A DNA stretch of 7,935 bases from CBDVBD01 sp965372135 (lineage in GTDB: Bacteria > Electryoneota > RPQS01 > CBDVBD01). The notes beneath the pieces were generated by a model, which did no database searches, had not been told where the DNA came from, and saw only the letters and a program-made list of their open reading frames with translations. The stretch spans positions 1-7,935 of the forward strand of contig CBDVBD010000149.1 in the NCBI GenBank assembly GCA_965372135.1, written 5' to 3'. Below, one piece after another: positions 1 through 6,073 of this stretch. The position numbers were made by a program, and so were the translations under genes. Numbering within the stretch: the stretch's first letter is position 1; the number at the start of each line of letters is the position of its first letter.

Positions 1-1868
1 AGCCGGCGTAATTCCTCCCCCTTCCAATTCACCGTCCACAAATCCGGTCCCCCCATATTGGACGAGGGAAACGCATAATATTCCCCATTGGGCGACTGGT
101 CGTAATCCCAATAATATCCGCGGACATGAGTCACTGTCACCACCCGTCGATGAATATCCTTCCAATCAATCTGTACCGTGACCTCCTCTTCTTCATCATC
201 ATTTCCTTCTTCCCCGGTTTCCTCTGCCTCCTTGCCATTATCATCCTCATCTTCATCATCGAATTCACCGGATTGATATTTATCCCAATCTTCCTTAGTC
301 AACCACAGGTACTTTATCAAATAATCCCCCTCATCAGTCCTCGATGCAAACGATATCCTCTTGCCGTCCTGGGTCCACAACGGACGCCAATCATCATTGG
401 AATGCTTGGTCACGTTGATGACGTCCCCTCCATCCGACGGCACAATATATATATCTTCCCTATGTCCGTGTGTGGTACGGCTGAACGCAATCCACTTCCC
501 ATCAGGCGACCAATCCGCATGCAGGATCTGCGGTGTTTCCATTACCGCATTCTGGTTTCCGCCGTCCACATCCATGGTATAAAGAATCCGGCTGCCATAA
601 TCGTACATGATTTTCTTGCCATCCGGCGACAATCGAATATGTTTCTCCGTTTCAAAATCATCAGTAAGCTGCGTAACTTCTCTTTTTCTGGACTTACACA
701 ACTTTTCCTCATCCGCATCCGTGGATGTCACAGAAAAGATATCGTCATTCCCGTCCCGATCCGACACAAAAAACAACGTCTTGCCATCTTTACTCCAGCA
801 CAAATCCTTCTCCCGTGCCGGTGTCTCCGTTAAACGAATCGCTTCCTCCAATTCCCCGTCATCCACCGGTGCACAGTAGATCTCCCCCCGCACCACAAAA
901 GCAAATTGCTCCTCATCTGAGGAATAGACAAATTCAGTAGCACGTTTGGTCATTGTCTGCCGGCGCAGGTTGTTCCACTTATCATCGCTTGGCGCTGTTA
1001 TATCTACCGGTGCGGTTTCCCTGGTCCCCGTTTCAAAACTCCATATCCTGCCCTCCCGCTCGAAAACAATCTTGGTTCCATTAGCTGCAATCGATGGGAA
1101 CCGCACCCAATCCCCATTGAAATTGGTCAATCTCGCCGGTTCTTCGCTGCCATCCATCATCATCGACCATAGATTGGTAGTGCTGTCTTTACGCTCCGAA
1201 ATAAAGTAAATCGTGCGACCGTCCGGTGACCACATGGGCGCCATATCATTCCCTGAATATTTGGTCAATTTCCGGCTCTGCCCCCCGTCAATCGCCCTGA
1301 TCCAGATATCACGACTGGCATAGCCCCGGTAATGTTTACGCCACCACGGTGTATATCCACGCTCCCACGCTAACCACTGTCCATCCGGCGACACCTTAGC
1401 ATCCTCTGTCCGGTCGTAAGTCACCTTCCGAGGTAAAGTCCCATCAAGCCCTATCCAGTATAATACTTCAAACCGGGTATCCCTTGAACTTAAAAACAGA
1501 ACATCCTTGGAATCCGGCATCCAACCCACCACCTGATCCCAGGCGGAATGCACCGTTAAACGGGTGGGTGTTCCACCCTCTACCGGCATTATATACACAT
1601 CCCCACCACCGGTACGAGTTCCGGTATAAGCCACCCACTTCCCATCCGGTGAAAAATGCGGATAGGCATCGTAATCTTCGTGCACCGTCAACCGGTGAGC
1701 CTTACCCCCATCCGACGAAACCAACCAAATATCACCCATGTAGGAGAATGCAATAGCCGATGCATCCGGTGACAACACCGGCGTCCTGCCGCCAATCAAC
1801 AAATCCGACGTCCCAAATACCAGTGTAGGTACAATCAAAATCGTCACAGACCAAAGAATCCAGTGCAT
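1..1868 (-). CDS. Tricorn-like S41-family protein, N-terminal propeller part (3' end cut by window edge)
   Basis: The reading frame is open from an ATG at 1866-1868 down to the left edge, giving 622 residues without a stop. Residues 1-19 look like a signal peptide (hydrophobic WILWSVTILIVPTLVFG), so the protein is probably periplasmic or exported. The rest is a series of PD40/WD40-like propeller blades marked by SPDG-type turns at about residues 33, 73, 118 (MPDS), 160, 214, 414, 454 and 592, each followed by a beta strand such as KWVAYTG or KWIAFSR and a blade end such as DIWLVSSDGG or DIYIVPSDGG. Around residues 536-562 there is a very acidic linker, followed by IDWKDIHRRVV, an arrangement I associate with tricorn-like S41 peptidases. 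Those proteins are usually over 1,000 residues, with a PDZ and a Ser protease domain at the C-terminus; that part lies outside the window, so catalysis cannot be confirmed. A TolB-like or amidohydrolase-fused propeller remains possible. The start has a strong ribosome binding site. It lies 75 bases downstream of arsC on the same strand, so cotranscription is possible. Confidence 0.85.
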   Translation of the reverse strand, partial: MHWILWSVTILIVPTLVFGTSDLLIGGRTPVLSPDASAIAFSYMGDIWLVSSDGGKAHRLTVHEDYDAYPHFSPDGKWVAYTGTRTGGGDVYIMPVEGGTPTRLTVHSAWDQVVGWMPDSKDVLFLSSRDTRFEVLYWIGLDGTLPRKVTYDRTEDAKVSPDGQWLAWERGYTPWWRKHYRGYASRDIWIRAIDGGQSRKLTKYSGNDMAPMWSPDGRTIYFISERKDSTTNLWSMMMDGSEEPARLTNFNGDWVRFPSIAANGTKIVFEREGRIWSFETGTRETAPVDITAPSDDKWNNLRRQTMTKRATEFVYSSDEEQFAFVVRGEIYCAPVDDGELEEAIRLTETPAREKDLCWSKDGKTLFFVSDRDGNDDIFSVTSTDADEEKLCKSRKREVTQLTDDFETEKHIRLSPDGKKIMYDYGSRILYTMDVDGGNQNAVMETPQILHADWSPDGKWIAFSRTTHGHREDIYIVPSDGGDVINVTKHSNDDWRPLWTQDGKRISFASRTDEGDYLIKYLWLTKEDWDKYQSGEFDDEDEDDNGKEAEETGEEGNDDEEEEVTVQIDWKDIHRRVVTVTHVRGYYWDYDQSPNGEYYAFPSSNMGGPDLWTVNWKGEELRR

Positions 1869-1876
1869 GAATAAAT

Positions 1877-1882
1877 CTCCTT
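1877..1882 (-). promoter_or_regulatory. Ribosome binding site of the tricorn-like gene
   Basis: On the minus strand AAGGAG lies 8 bases before the ATG at 1866-1868. It fixes this start, and the signal peptide begins directly after it. Confidence 0.8.
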
Positions 1883-1930
1883 GCTGTTATGAATGTAGTG
1901 ATAAGCGACGAAAATTAATTAACGATACCA

Positions 1931-1940
1931 AGTATATACT
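1931..1940. repeat. Perfect 10-base palindrome AGTATATACT after arsC
   Basis: AGTATATACT is its own reverse complement and lies 3 bases past the arsC stop codon, in the 75-base gap before the tricorn-like gene. It includes TATACT, close to a -10 box on either strand, but no good -35 box stands at the right distance. It could be a regulator site, part of a promoter for the tricorn-like gene, or chance in AT-rich DNA. Confidence 0.3.
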
Positions 1941-1943
1941 AAT

Positions 1944-2375
1944 TTAACACTTACTTGTATAATAATCCTGCAAAAACGGTATCAATTTCTCTCGTATCTG
2001 ATCCCGAACATCCCGAAACGCAGCCAAAGCCTCTTCCTCAGGAAAATTGGTAGCATACACCGGATCGGGGAACGGTATGTGATGCATTGAAGTCGTCCGC
2101 GGAAACACCGGACAAAATTCTTTCGCATAATCACACACTGTCACCACCAAATCAAACGGCAGATCGAACACCGTGTCTATTGTCTTCGAAGTATGATGCG
2201 ATATGTTAATCCCCAATTCCGCCAGAGCCTGCACTGCCCAAGGATTCACCCCGGAAGCTACCACTCCTGCTGACTCTGCTTCCCACATATCGTGCAAATC
2301 GTGATTCACCAACCCTTGCGCCATCTGGCTGCGGCACGAATTGCCGGTACATATTATCAGCACTCTTCGCAGCAT
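1944..2375 (-). CDS. arsC: Arsenate reductase, thioredoxin-coupled (LMW phosphatase fold)
   Basis: This 143-residue cytoplasmic enzyme should reduce arsenate to arsenite, using a relay of cysteines re-reduced by thioredoxin. The phosphatase P-loop CX5R is at the N-terminus as CTGNSCR (Cys9 to Arg15, with Cys14 inside). The redox pair is Cys81 and Cys88 in VCDYAKEFCP, and the general acid is Asp104 followed by Pro105. These match Cys10, Cys15, Arg16, Cys82, Cys89 and Asp105 of the Staphylococcus pI258 enzyme with a constant shift of one, which separates it from plain low-molecular-weight tyrosine phosphatases such as Wzb. It is about 12 residues longer than pI258 ArsC, mostly at the C-terminus. 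The start at 2373-2375 is the only sensible one, since an in-frame ATG nine bases upstream runs into TAA at once; the ribosome binding site is weak (GGA, about 11 bases away). No arsR, arsB, acr3 or arsM is in the window. The polysaccharide module is divergent from it. Confidence 0.93.
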   Translation of the reverse strand: MLRRVLIICTGNSCRSQMAQGLVNHDLHDMWEAESAGVVASGVNPWAVQALAELGINISHHTSKTIDTVFDLPFDLVVTVCDYAKEFCPVFPRTTSMHHIPFPDPVYATNFPEEEALAAFRDVRDQIREKLIPFLQDYYTSKC

Positions 2376-2411
2376 TTATATCATGTCCAACAACTTATTT
2401 AATAACAACTA

Positions 2412-2473
2412 ATAATATTATCAGTGACCAATCAGTCTCGATTCCTCGATCTTGCTTGCAGATTACATGCAGA
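2412..2473. repeat. Cluster of short direct repeats and a palindrome upstream of arsC
   Basis: ATAATATTAT (2412-2421) is a perfect palindrome. Next to it ATCAGT occurs at 2420-2425 and 2431-2436 (period 11), CTCGAT at 2437-2442 and 2445-2450 (period 8), and TGCAGA at 2457-2462 and 2468-2473 (period 11). The 11-base period is about one helical turn, as in many operator arrays. It lies 37-98 bases before the arsC start. A role as regulator binding sites is inference; no regulator gene is in the window. Confidence 0.3.
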
Positions 2474-2587
2474 ATTTCACTCTAAGAATCCTTTAAACCG
2501 GATAAGTTATGCTGTTAAATGTAAACCTTTTCCCAAATAAAGTCAAGACTTTTTAATCAGCATCTCATGGGTATTTATTTAAAGCAA

Positions 2588-2603
2588 ATGGTTCCAAATA
2601 CCA
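2588..2603. repeat. Left copy of a 15/16-base element flanking the polysaccharide module
   Basis: The sequence ATGGTTCCAAATACCA here is repeated at 5648-5662 as the same string lacking one C, in the same orientation. The outer bases ATGGT and ACCAT (2588-2592 and 2600-2604) are an inverted repeat with a 7-base loop. The match stops on both sides. Confidence 0.35.
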
Positions 2604-2688
2604 TATTTCAACACTCAAATCAATATCAGGATTGTACACTCATTTAATAATAGCAAAATAGACTGATAAAAGTTTCGTACTTTTTCAC

Positions 2689-2717
2689 TTGATTTGCTGG
2701 AGTTTTTTCGATACATT
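2689..2717 (+). promoter_or_regulatory. Candidate sigma-70-type promoter for the polysaccharide module
   Basis: TTGATT (2689-2694) and TACATT (2712-2717) are separated by exactly 17 bases; each fits the sigma-70 consensus at 4 of 6 positions. Transcription would begin near 2724, which is past the ATG at 2720 and about 40 bases before the ATG at 2765, in line with the start chosen for the next gene. In AT-rich DNA such matches arise by chance. Confidence 0.3.
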
Positions 2718-2748
2718 TAATGGAATTATCCAATTTTCCCATTGTCAC

Positions 2749-2755
2749 AGAGGTG
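2749..2755 (+). promoter_or_regulatory. Ribosome binding site that decides the start of the co-polymerase gene
   Basis: AGAGGTG stands 9 bases before the ATG at 2765. The in-frame ATG at 2720 has only a GGAG at 2699-2702, 17 bases away, which is too far. This favours 2765 as the true start. Confidence 0.6.
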
Positions 2756-2764
2756 CATTATATT

Positions 2765-3976
2765 ATGGAAACTCATGAAAAAGCTTGGTTTTCGTACCTG
2801 CAAGTGTTTTTCCGATGGCGTAAATTCTACATTATCACACTCTTCGGAGTCTTCGTAGTAGCTTGCGTCGTAAGCCTCATTCTCCCAAAGACTTACCAAA
2901 GCACTGCTACCATCTTACCCCCACTATCATCCACCGGTTTCGAAGCTCTTGTCCCGCAAGAAATTAAGGGTCTTTTCGGTGCATTTTCCAGCGAAACCGC
3001 AGAAGCCAACGTATATATCGCTATCCTTAAAAGCCGAAATCTGCGGGAAAAAATGATCGAACAGTTCGATTTAGCAGAAGTTTACAAATTCAGTGATGAC
3101 TACAAAATCGAAGAGCTATTGAACACTCTGGACAACCATATTGATGTCAGATTTGACGGCGAAAATCCTCTGGAAGTCACCGTTAGAGACCGTGAACCGG
3201 AACGAACGGCGGAAATGGTCAACTTCATGGTCAACGAATTGGACCAAATGTACCAATACATTAACAACCGTAGAGCATTTTTCAACCGTCAATTCCTTGA
3301 AAGGCGAGTCGAAGAAACTCGAACCACTTTAGAGTTGTACGAAGATTCTATGCGAATCTTCCAGGAACAACATAACCTGATTTCCCTCCCCGAACAAGCC
3401 GCAGCCACCATTGGAGTCACTGCAGACCTCATCGCTGAACTGATGGCGTTAGACATCCAAATACAAGTGTTAGAGAGCTCTGTTCAATCCGATCACCCCC
3501 AACTGAAAACCTTTCATGAAGAACGAAAAGGAATTCAAGACCAAATCGACCGCCTGACCAAATCTTCCCTTACTGATCCGGAGTCAGATCTCCCCCTGCC
3601 AGGACTCGATCAACTACCGGAATTGAGCATGAAATACCTTCGATTATTCCGTGAAGTGGAAATCCAAGGCAAGCTTTTAGAATTCCTGCTCCCCCAATAC
3701 GAACAAGCACGCATTCAAGAAATACGGGATACACCCACGGTCACGGTACTTGACCATGGTCGGGTCCCCACCAAACGCATTAAACCCAAACGAAAAATCC
3801 TGGTGCTAATCACTATATTTCTTGCATTTATCGTCTGCACTGCATTTATCTTTGTGGTTGAATTTTTCCACAGAATCCGAAGAACCGATCAGAGCACATA
3901 CCGAGGACTGGAAGACATGGCAAAAACCATTAGAAAAGAAATTCCCTTTATCAAGAACCCCAAACCTCGATACTAA
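2765..3976 (+). CDS. Wzz-type polysaccharide co-polymerase (chain-length regulator) without kinase domain
   Basis: This inner-membrane protein of 403 residues probably controls the chain length, polymerisation or export of a surface polysaccharide. It has the classic co-polymerase layout: a short cytoplasmic N-terminus, a membrane segment at about residues 21-40, a large periplasmic domain at 41-343 and a second membrane segment at 345-367. The periplasmic part opens with PKTYQSTATILPP, typical of Wzz N-terminal domains, and has a charged helical, coiled-coil-like stretch at about 165-270. Before the second membrane segment comes TPTVTVLDHGRVPTKRIKPK (323-342), the proline-rich signature of the Wzz/GNVR family. 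The 36-residue cytoplasmic tail has no Walker motifs or tyrosine cluster, so it is not fused to a BY-kinase. Translation could start at 2720, adding 15 residues, but the ribosome binding site favours 2765. It is followed after 53 bases by the ligase-like gene, its likely partner. The exact polymer cannot be told from sequence. Confidence 0.88.
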   Translation: METHEKAWFSYLQVFFRWRKFYIITLFGVFVVACVVSLILPKTYQSTATILPPLSSTGFEALVPQEIKGLFGAFSSETAEANVYIAILKSRNLREKMIEQFDLAEVYKFSDDYKIEELLNTLDNHIDVRFDGENPLEVTVRDREPERTAEMVNFMVNELDQMYQYINNRRAFFNRQFLERRVEETRTTLELYEDSMRIFQEQHNLISLPEQAAATIGVTADLIAELMALDIQIQVLESSVQSDHPQLKTFHEERKGIQDQIDRLTKSSLTDPESDLPLPGLDQLPELSMKYLRLFREVEIQGKLLEFLLPQYEQARIQEIRDTPTVTVLDHGRVPTKRIKPKRKILVLITIFLAFIVCTAFIFVVEFFHRIRRTDQSTYRGLEDMAKTIRKEIPFIKNPKPRY

Positions 3977-4029
3977 TAATAATAGAATGATACCATTACC
4001 TTGATATCTGTTGCTGTGTTCCAATTCTC

Positions 4030-5550
4030 ATGAACTCTACACACCAAAATACTATCCGCAACCCGTACCAGCTTCCCATTCGCCTATCCCCGTTCCTGTG
4101 GATAGGATTAATCCTTTTTCAAGGGATCATATTCTGCATAGAACCAATATTTGCGGCTGCAATTCTGATATCAATCCTCTTTGCTGGGATATTTGTCCTT
4201 GCCGCCGTTTCCAATACCAGATGGGCTCTCGGAATCATTCTGGTTGTTGCCCTGATGGTCCCAATGAGAGCTTATATGTTGAAAATTGCGAGTTTTACAA
4301 TCTTTGATTTCTGTTCGTTATTAATCTTAAGCTTATTATTCATTCTGTGGACTTTATCTGCTTATAAAGAAAAACCGATCATTAGCCCTACCCCCTTAGA
4401 TAAATGGATGATAGCTTTAGCTGGCTTGGCAATATTTAATTGTATCTTTTCTAAAGATGTCAATTTCACGATTCATGCCTGGCAACACATTTTGATCCCG
4501 GGACCGCTGATTTTCTTCTTGGTGTACCACAACTTCACTAACGGTGAGCAAATTAGAAAAGTCTTTTTTATAATCCTTGTTATCATGGGGATTACTGGTG
4601 TATACCTTATTATAGAACATATGCTTAAATACAATATTGTCTATCACTACTTATTTTTGGGACACAATAAATTCTACCATCCTGGTGTCCTAACTTTTCG
4701 CTCATTGGGATTTTGTGGACAGATGAATATCACTGGTGTCACTATAACGATTGTCCTCCCTTTCTTCATCCTTGGGTTACAACAAGCTGCAACCTCAACA
4801 AAACGGTTCTTGTGGGGAATAGCATCATTAGTCTTAGCATTTGGAGCCGTTTCAACCTATTCGCGCGGTACACTTGTTGCACTGTTTATAGCCATTATTT
4901 TCATGTCTGTTCGTTCATGGAGATCTTTTTACCTTTCATTATTGGTACTAATTATCGTTTTTGCTATCGTCTTTAATGTAGGATTGTTTAATCAAATACT
5001 TTTTCGATTAGATCCTCGATTTCTAATGAATGATCCATCACTATGGCACAGAATACTTATGCATTATACATGCACAAATATATTCCTTGATCATCCTATA
5101 ATTGGAGCAGGACTGTCATCTGCTTTTAAACTATATGTGCAATATAAACACCCTCTTGACACACTCGGATACGGGGTAGTTGACAATCAATTCTTGACTA
5201 TTCTATACGGTACAGGTATTGTAGGAACGATCATAATTTTGGGTTTATTAATTAAAATACCAGTCTATATATATAGACACAATCGGAAAAACCAACCACT
5301 ACTGATGAAATGGTTCAGAAGGACAGCATGCATTAGTATTTTGGCTTTCTTTATTAACAGCCTAACCGTCGATACCTTTGATTGGGTATATACAAACTTA
5401 CCTTTTTGGTTCATTGTTGCTCTACTAATGCGACTTGTCACTTTGCCTAACACCGAAATCGCTAAATTCTTCCGCATTTACGGATACAGCGAAACCGCTC
5501 CGGAACTCCAACCTGTAAAAAAACCCCCGATAAATAACTTGGAGGGCTAA
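4030..5550 (+). CDS. O-antigen ligase/polymerase-like (Wzy/WaaL superfamily) membrane protein
   Basis: This 506-residue protein has roughly 11-13 hydrophobic segments and belongs to the superfamily that either polymerises repeat units on undecaprenyl diphosphate or transfers finished chains to lipid A core or protein, on the periplasmic face of the inner membrane. Family marks are TYSRG at residues 276-280 with the conserved Arg279, a periplasmic loop with WHRILMH (339-345) and DHPIIGAG (354-361), and DNQFLTILYGTGIVG (385-399), the counterpart of the usual HNxYLxLLxExGLxG. The His or Asp often found at the start of that last motif is Asp385 here. A hydrophilic tail of about 35 residues ends the protein. 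Ligase and polymerase cannot be separated by motif alone. Pairing with a co-polymerase slightly favours polymerase. No clear ribosome binding site precedes the ATG, so it may depend on readthrough from the co-polymerase 53 bases upstream. It is clearly AT-richer than its neighbours (a sampled 60 bases at 4921-4980 have 16 G+C). Confidence 0.85.
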   Translation: MNSTHQNTIRNPYQLPIRLSPFLWIGLILFQGIIFCIEPIFAAAILISILFAGIFVLAAVSNTRWALGIILVVALMVPMRAYMLKIASFTIFDFCSLLILSLLFILWTLSAYKEKPIISPTPLDKWMIALAGLAIFNCIFSKDVNFTIHAWQHILIPGPLIFFLVYHNFTNGEQIRKVFFIILVIMGITGVYLIIEHMLKYNIVYHYLFLGHNKFYHPGVLTFRSLGFCGQMNITGVTITIVLPFFILGLQQAATSTKRFLWGIASLVLAFGAVSTYSRGTLVALFIAIIFMSVRSWRSFYLSLLVLIIVFAIVFNVGLFNQILFRLDPRFLMNDPSLWHRILMHYTCTNIFLDHPIIGAGLSSAFKLYVQYKHPLDTLGYGVVDNQFLTILYGTGIVGTIIILGLLIKIPVYIYRHNRKNQPLLMKWFRRTACISILAFFINSLTVDTFDWVYTNLPFWFIVALLMRLVTLPNTEIAKFFRIYGYSETAPELQPVKKPPINNLEG

Positions 5551-5645
5551 CTTATCTCCTTTTGCTTGTCATCTAACCCGCTACCCTATCCCCATTACCT
5601 CAAATAACAGCTTCAAATCATCACAACCCTAAATGTCCCCTGGTA
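5551..5645. other. Convergent intergenic gap
   Basis: Ninety-five bases between the ends of the ligase-like gene and the lipoprotein gene, which face each other. No reading frame and no strong terminator hairpin with a T-run is visible. The strand shown is notably C-rich. Confidence 0.5.
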
Positions 5646-6062
5646 TCATGGTTCAAATACCACCACTTCCGTCTGTTCCTGTAGAACAAATTCCCCATCC
5701 CGAAACATGTTGGCTGTGACAGTCGCAGTACCTTGTGAATCATTACAGGAATAATACACATAAGGATGAACTAGACCGGTGGGATCCGTTGCACTGGACG
5801 TGCCGATCGCTGTTATGTTACCAAAACTGGCATCAAATTCAATACTCATCCCTCCTACCTGTGAACTATCAGCTTCATACCCCACGATAGCATGAATGCT
5901 GGAAACCGTGCCGCTATTGGGAATTGAATCCGGATGAGCCGACAACAACAAATAGTAGCCATAACCCGGTGATGGATTCGAACTATCTTCGCAAGATATC
6001 AAATTATAACAGGTCAACAAACAAAGAAGTCCAACCACCAGAACACTTATGAACCGTTTCAT
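5646..6062 (-). CDS. Small lipoprotein with one bacterial Ig-like (invasin/Big_1-type) domain
   Basis: The 138-residue product has a lipoprotein signal: positive start (MKR), hydrophobic core at 5-22 and lipobox LISC with Cys24 as the lipidated residue (Cys18 after LLT is a poorer alternative). Residue +2 is Glu rather than Asp, so the classical inner-membrane retention signal is absent. A short Ser/Pro/Gly linker (27-35) leads to a single beta-rich domain at about 37-136. Its order of features, DSIPNSGTVSSIHAIV, then MSIEFDASFGNI, then TDPTGLVHPYVYYS and GTATVTA, resembles invasin/intimin-type Ig-like repeats. It may be a surface or periplasmic anchor or a binding protein; no catalytic residues are evident. 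The start has an ideal ribosome binding site overlapping the stop of the permease gene upstream, so the two are translated together. Its link to peptide transport is unknown; single-domain proteins of this kind are uncommon. Confidence 0.8.
   Translation of the reverse strand: MKRFISVLVVGLLCLLTCYNLISCEDSSNPSPGYGYYLLLSAHPDSIPNSGTVSSIHAIVGYEADSSQVGGMSIEFDASFGNITAIGTSSATDPTGLVHPYVYYSCNDSQGTATVTANMFRDGEFVLQEQTEVVVFEP
5648..5662. repeat. Right copy of the 15/16-base element flanking the polysaccharide module
   Basis: ATGGTTCAAATACCA matches 2588-2603 apart from one missing C, in the same orientation. It overlaps the last codons of the lipoprotein gene. Together with TGGTAT at 5641-5646, the ATACCA at its end (5657-5662) forms a 6-base inverted repeat with a 10-base loop. 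Confidence 0.35.
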
Positions 6063-6067
6063 GGATG

Positions 6068-6073
6068 CTCCTT
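6068..6073 (-). promoter_or_regulatory. Ribosome binding site overlapping the permease stop codon
   Basis: On the minus strand the permease stop and this site read TAAGGAG, so AAGGAG shares two bases with the TAA. It lies 5 bases before the lipoprotein ATG at 6060-6062, indicating translational coupling. Confidence 0.75.

Larger units (their letters stand above)
2376..2719. other. AT-rich divergent intergenic region between arsC and the polysaccharide module
   Basis: About 340 bases without a convincing coding frame. It must hold the promoters of arsC (leftward) and of the co-polymerase gene (rightward). On the arsC side (2412-2473) there is a perfect palindrome and three pairs of short direct repeats. 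In the middle, at 2588-2603, lies a 16-base element that recurs almost unchanged at 5648-5662; its ends ATGGT and ACCAT can pair. At the right end is a candidate promoter at 2689-2717. I see no tRNA, small RNA or strong terminator hairpin. Confidence 0.6.

Noticed and set aside
126..833. Open frame of 235 codons on the plus strand
   Set aside because: It lies antisense to the tricorn-like gene; its protein is low in complexity with Ile/Leu/Phe runs made from the acidic codons of the other strand, and the minus-strand frame has clear propeller motifs.
60..1780. Recurrent CCATCCGG-type strings on the plus strand, resembling a DNA repeat family
   Set aside because: They are the codons of the SPDG turns of successive propeller blades; the spacing and flanks vary as expected for protein repeats, so they are not an independent DNA repeat or CRISPR array.
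2382..2384. Alternative ATG for arsC nine bases upstream
   Set aside because: It is in frame but followed by ATA and a TAA stop, so it cannot extend the gene.
5541..5563. Possible terminator: GGAGG paired with TCTCC followed by TTTT after the ligase-like gene
   Set aside because: The stem has 5 pairs, one of them G-U, and the T-run is only four bases. It is too weak to call, although the position, at the stop codon, would suit one.
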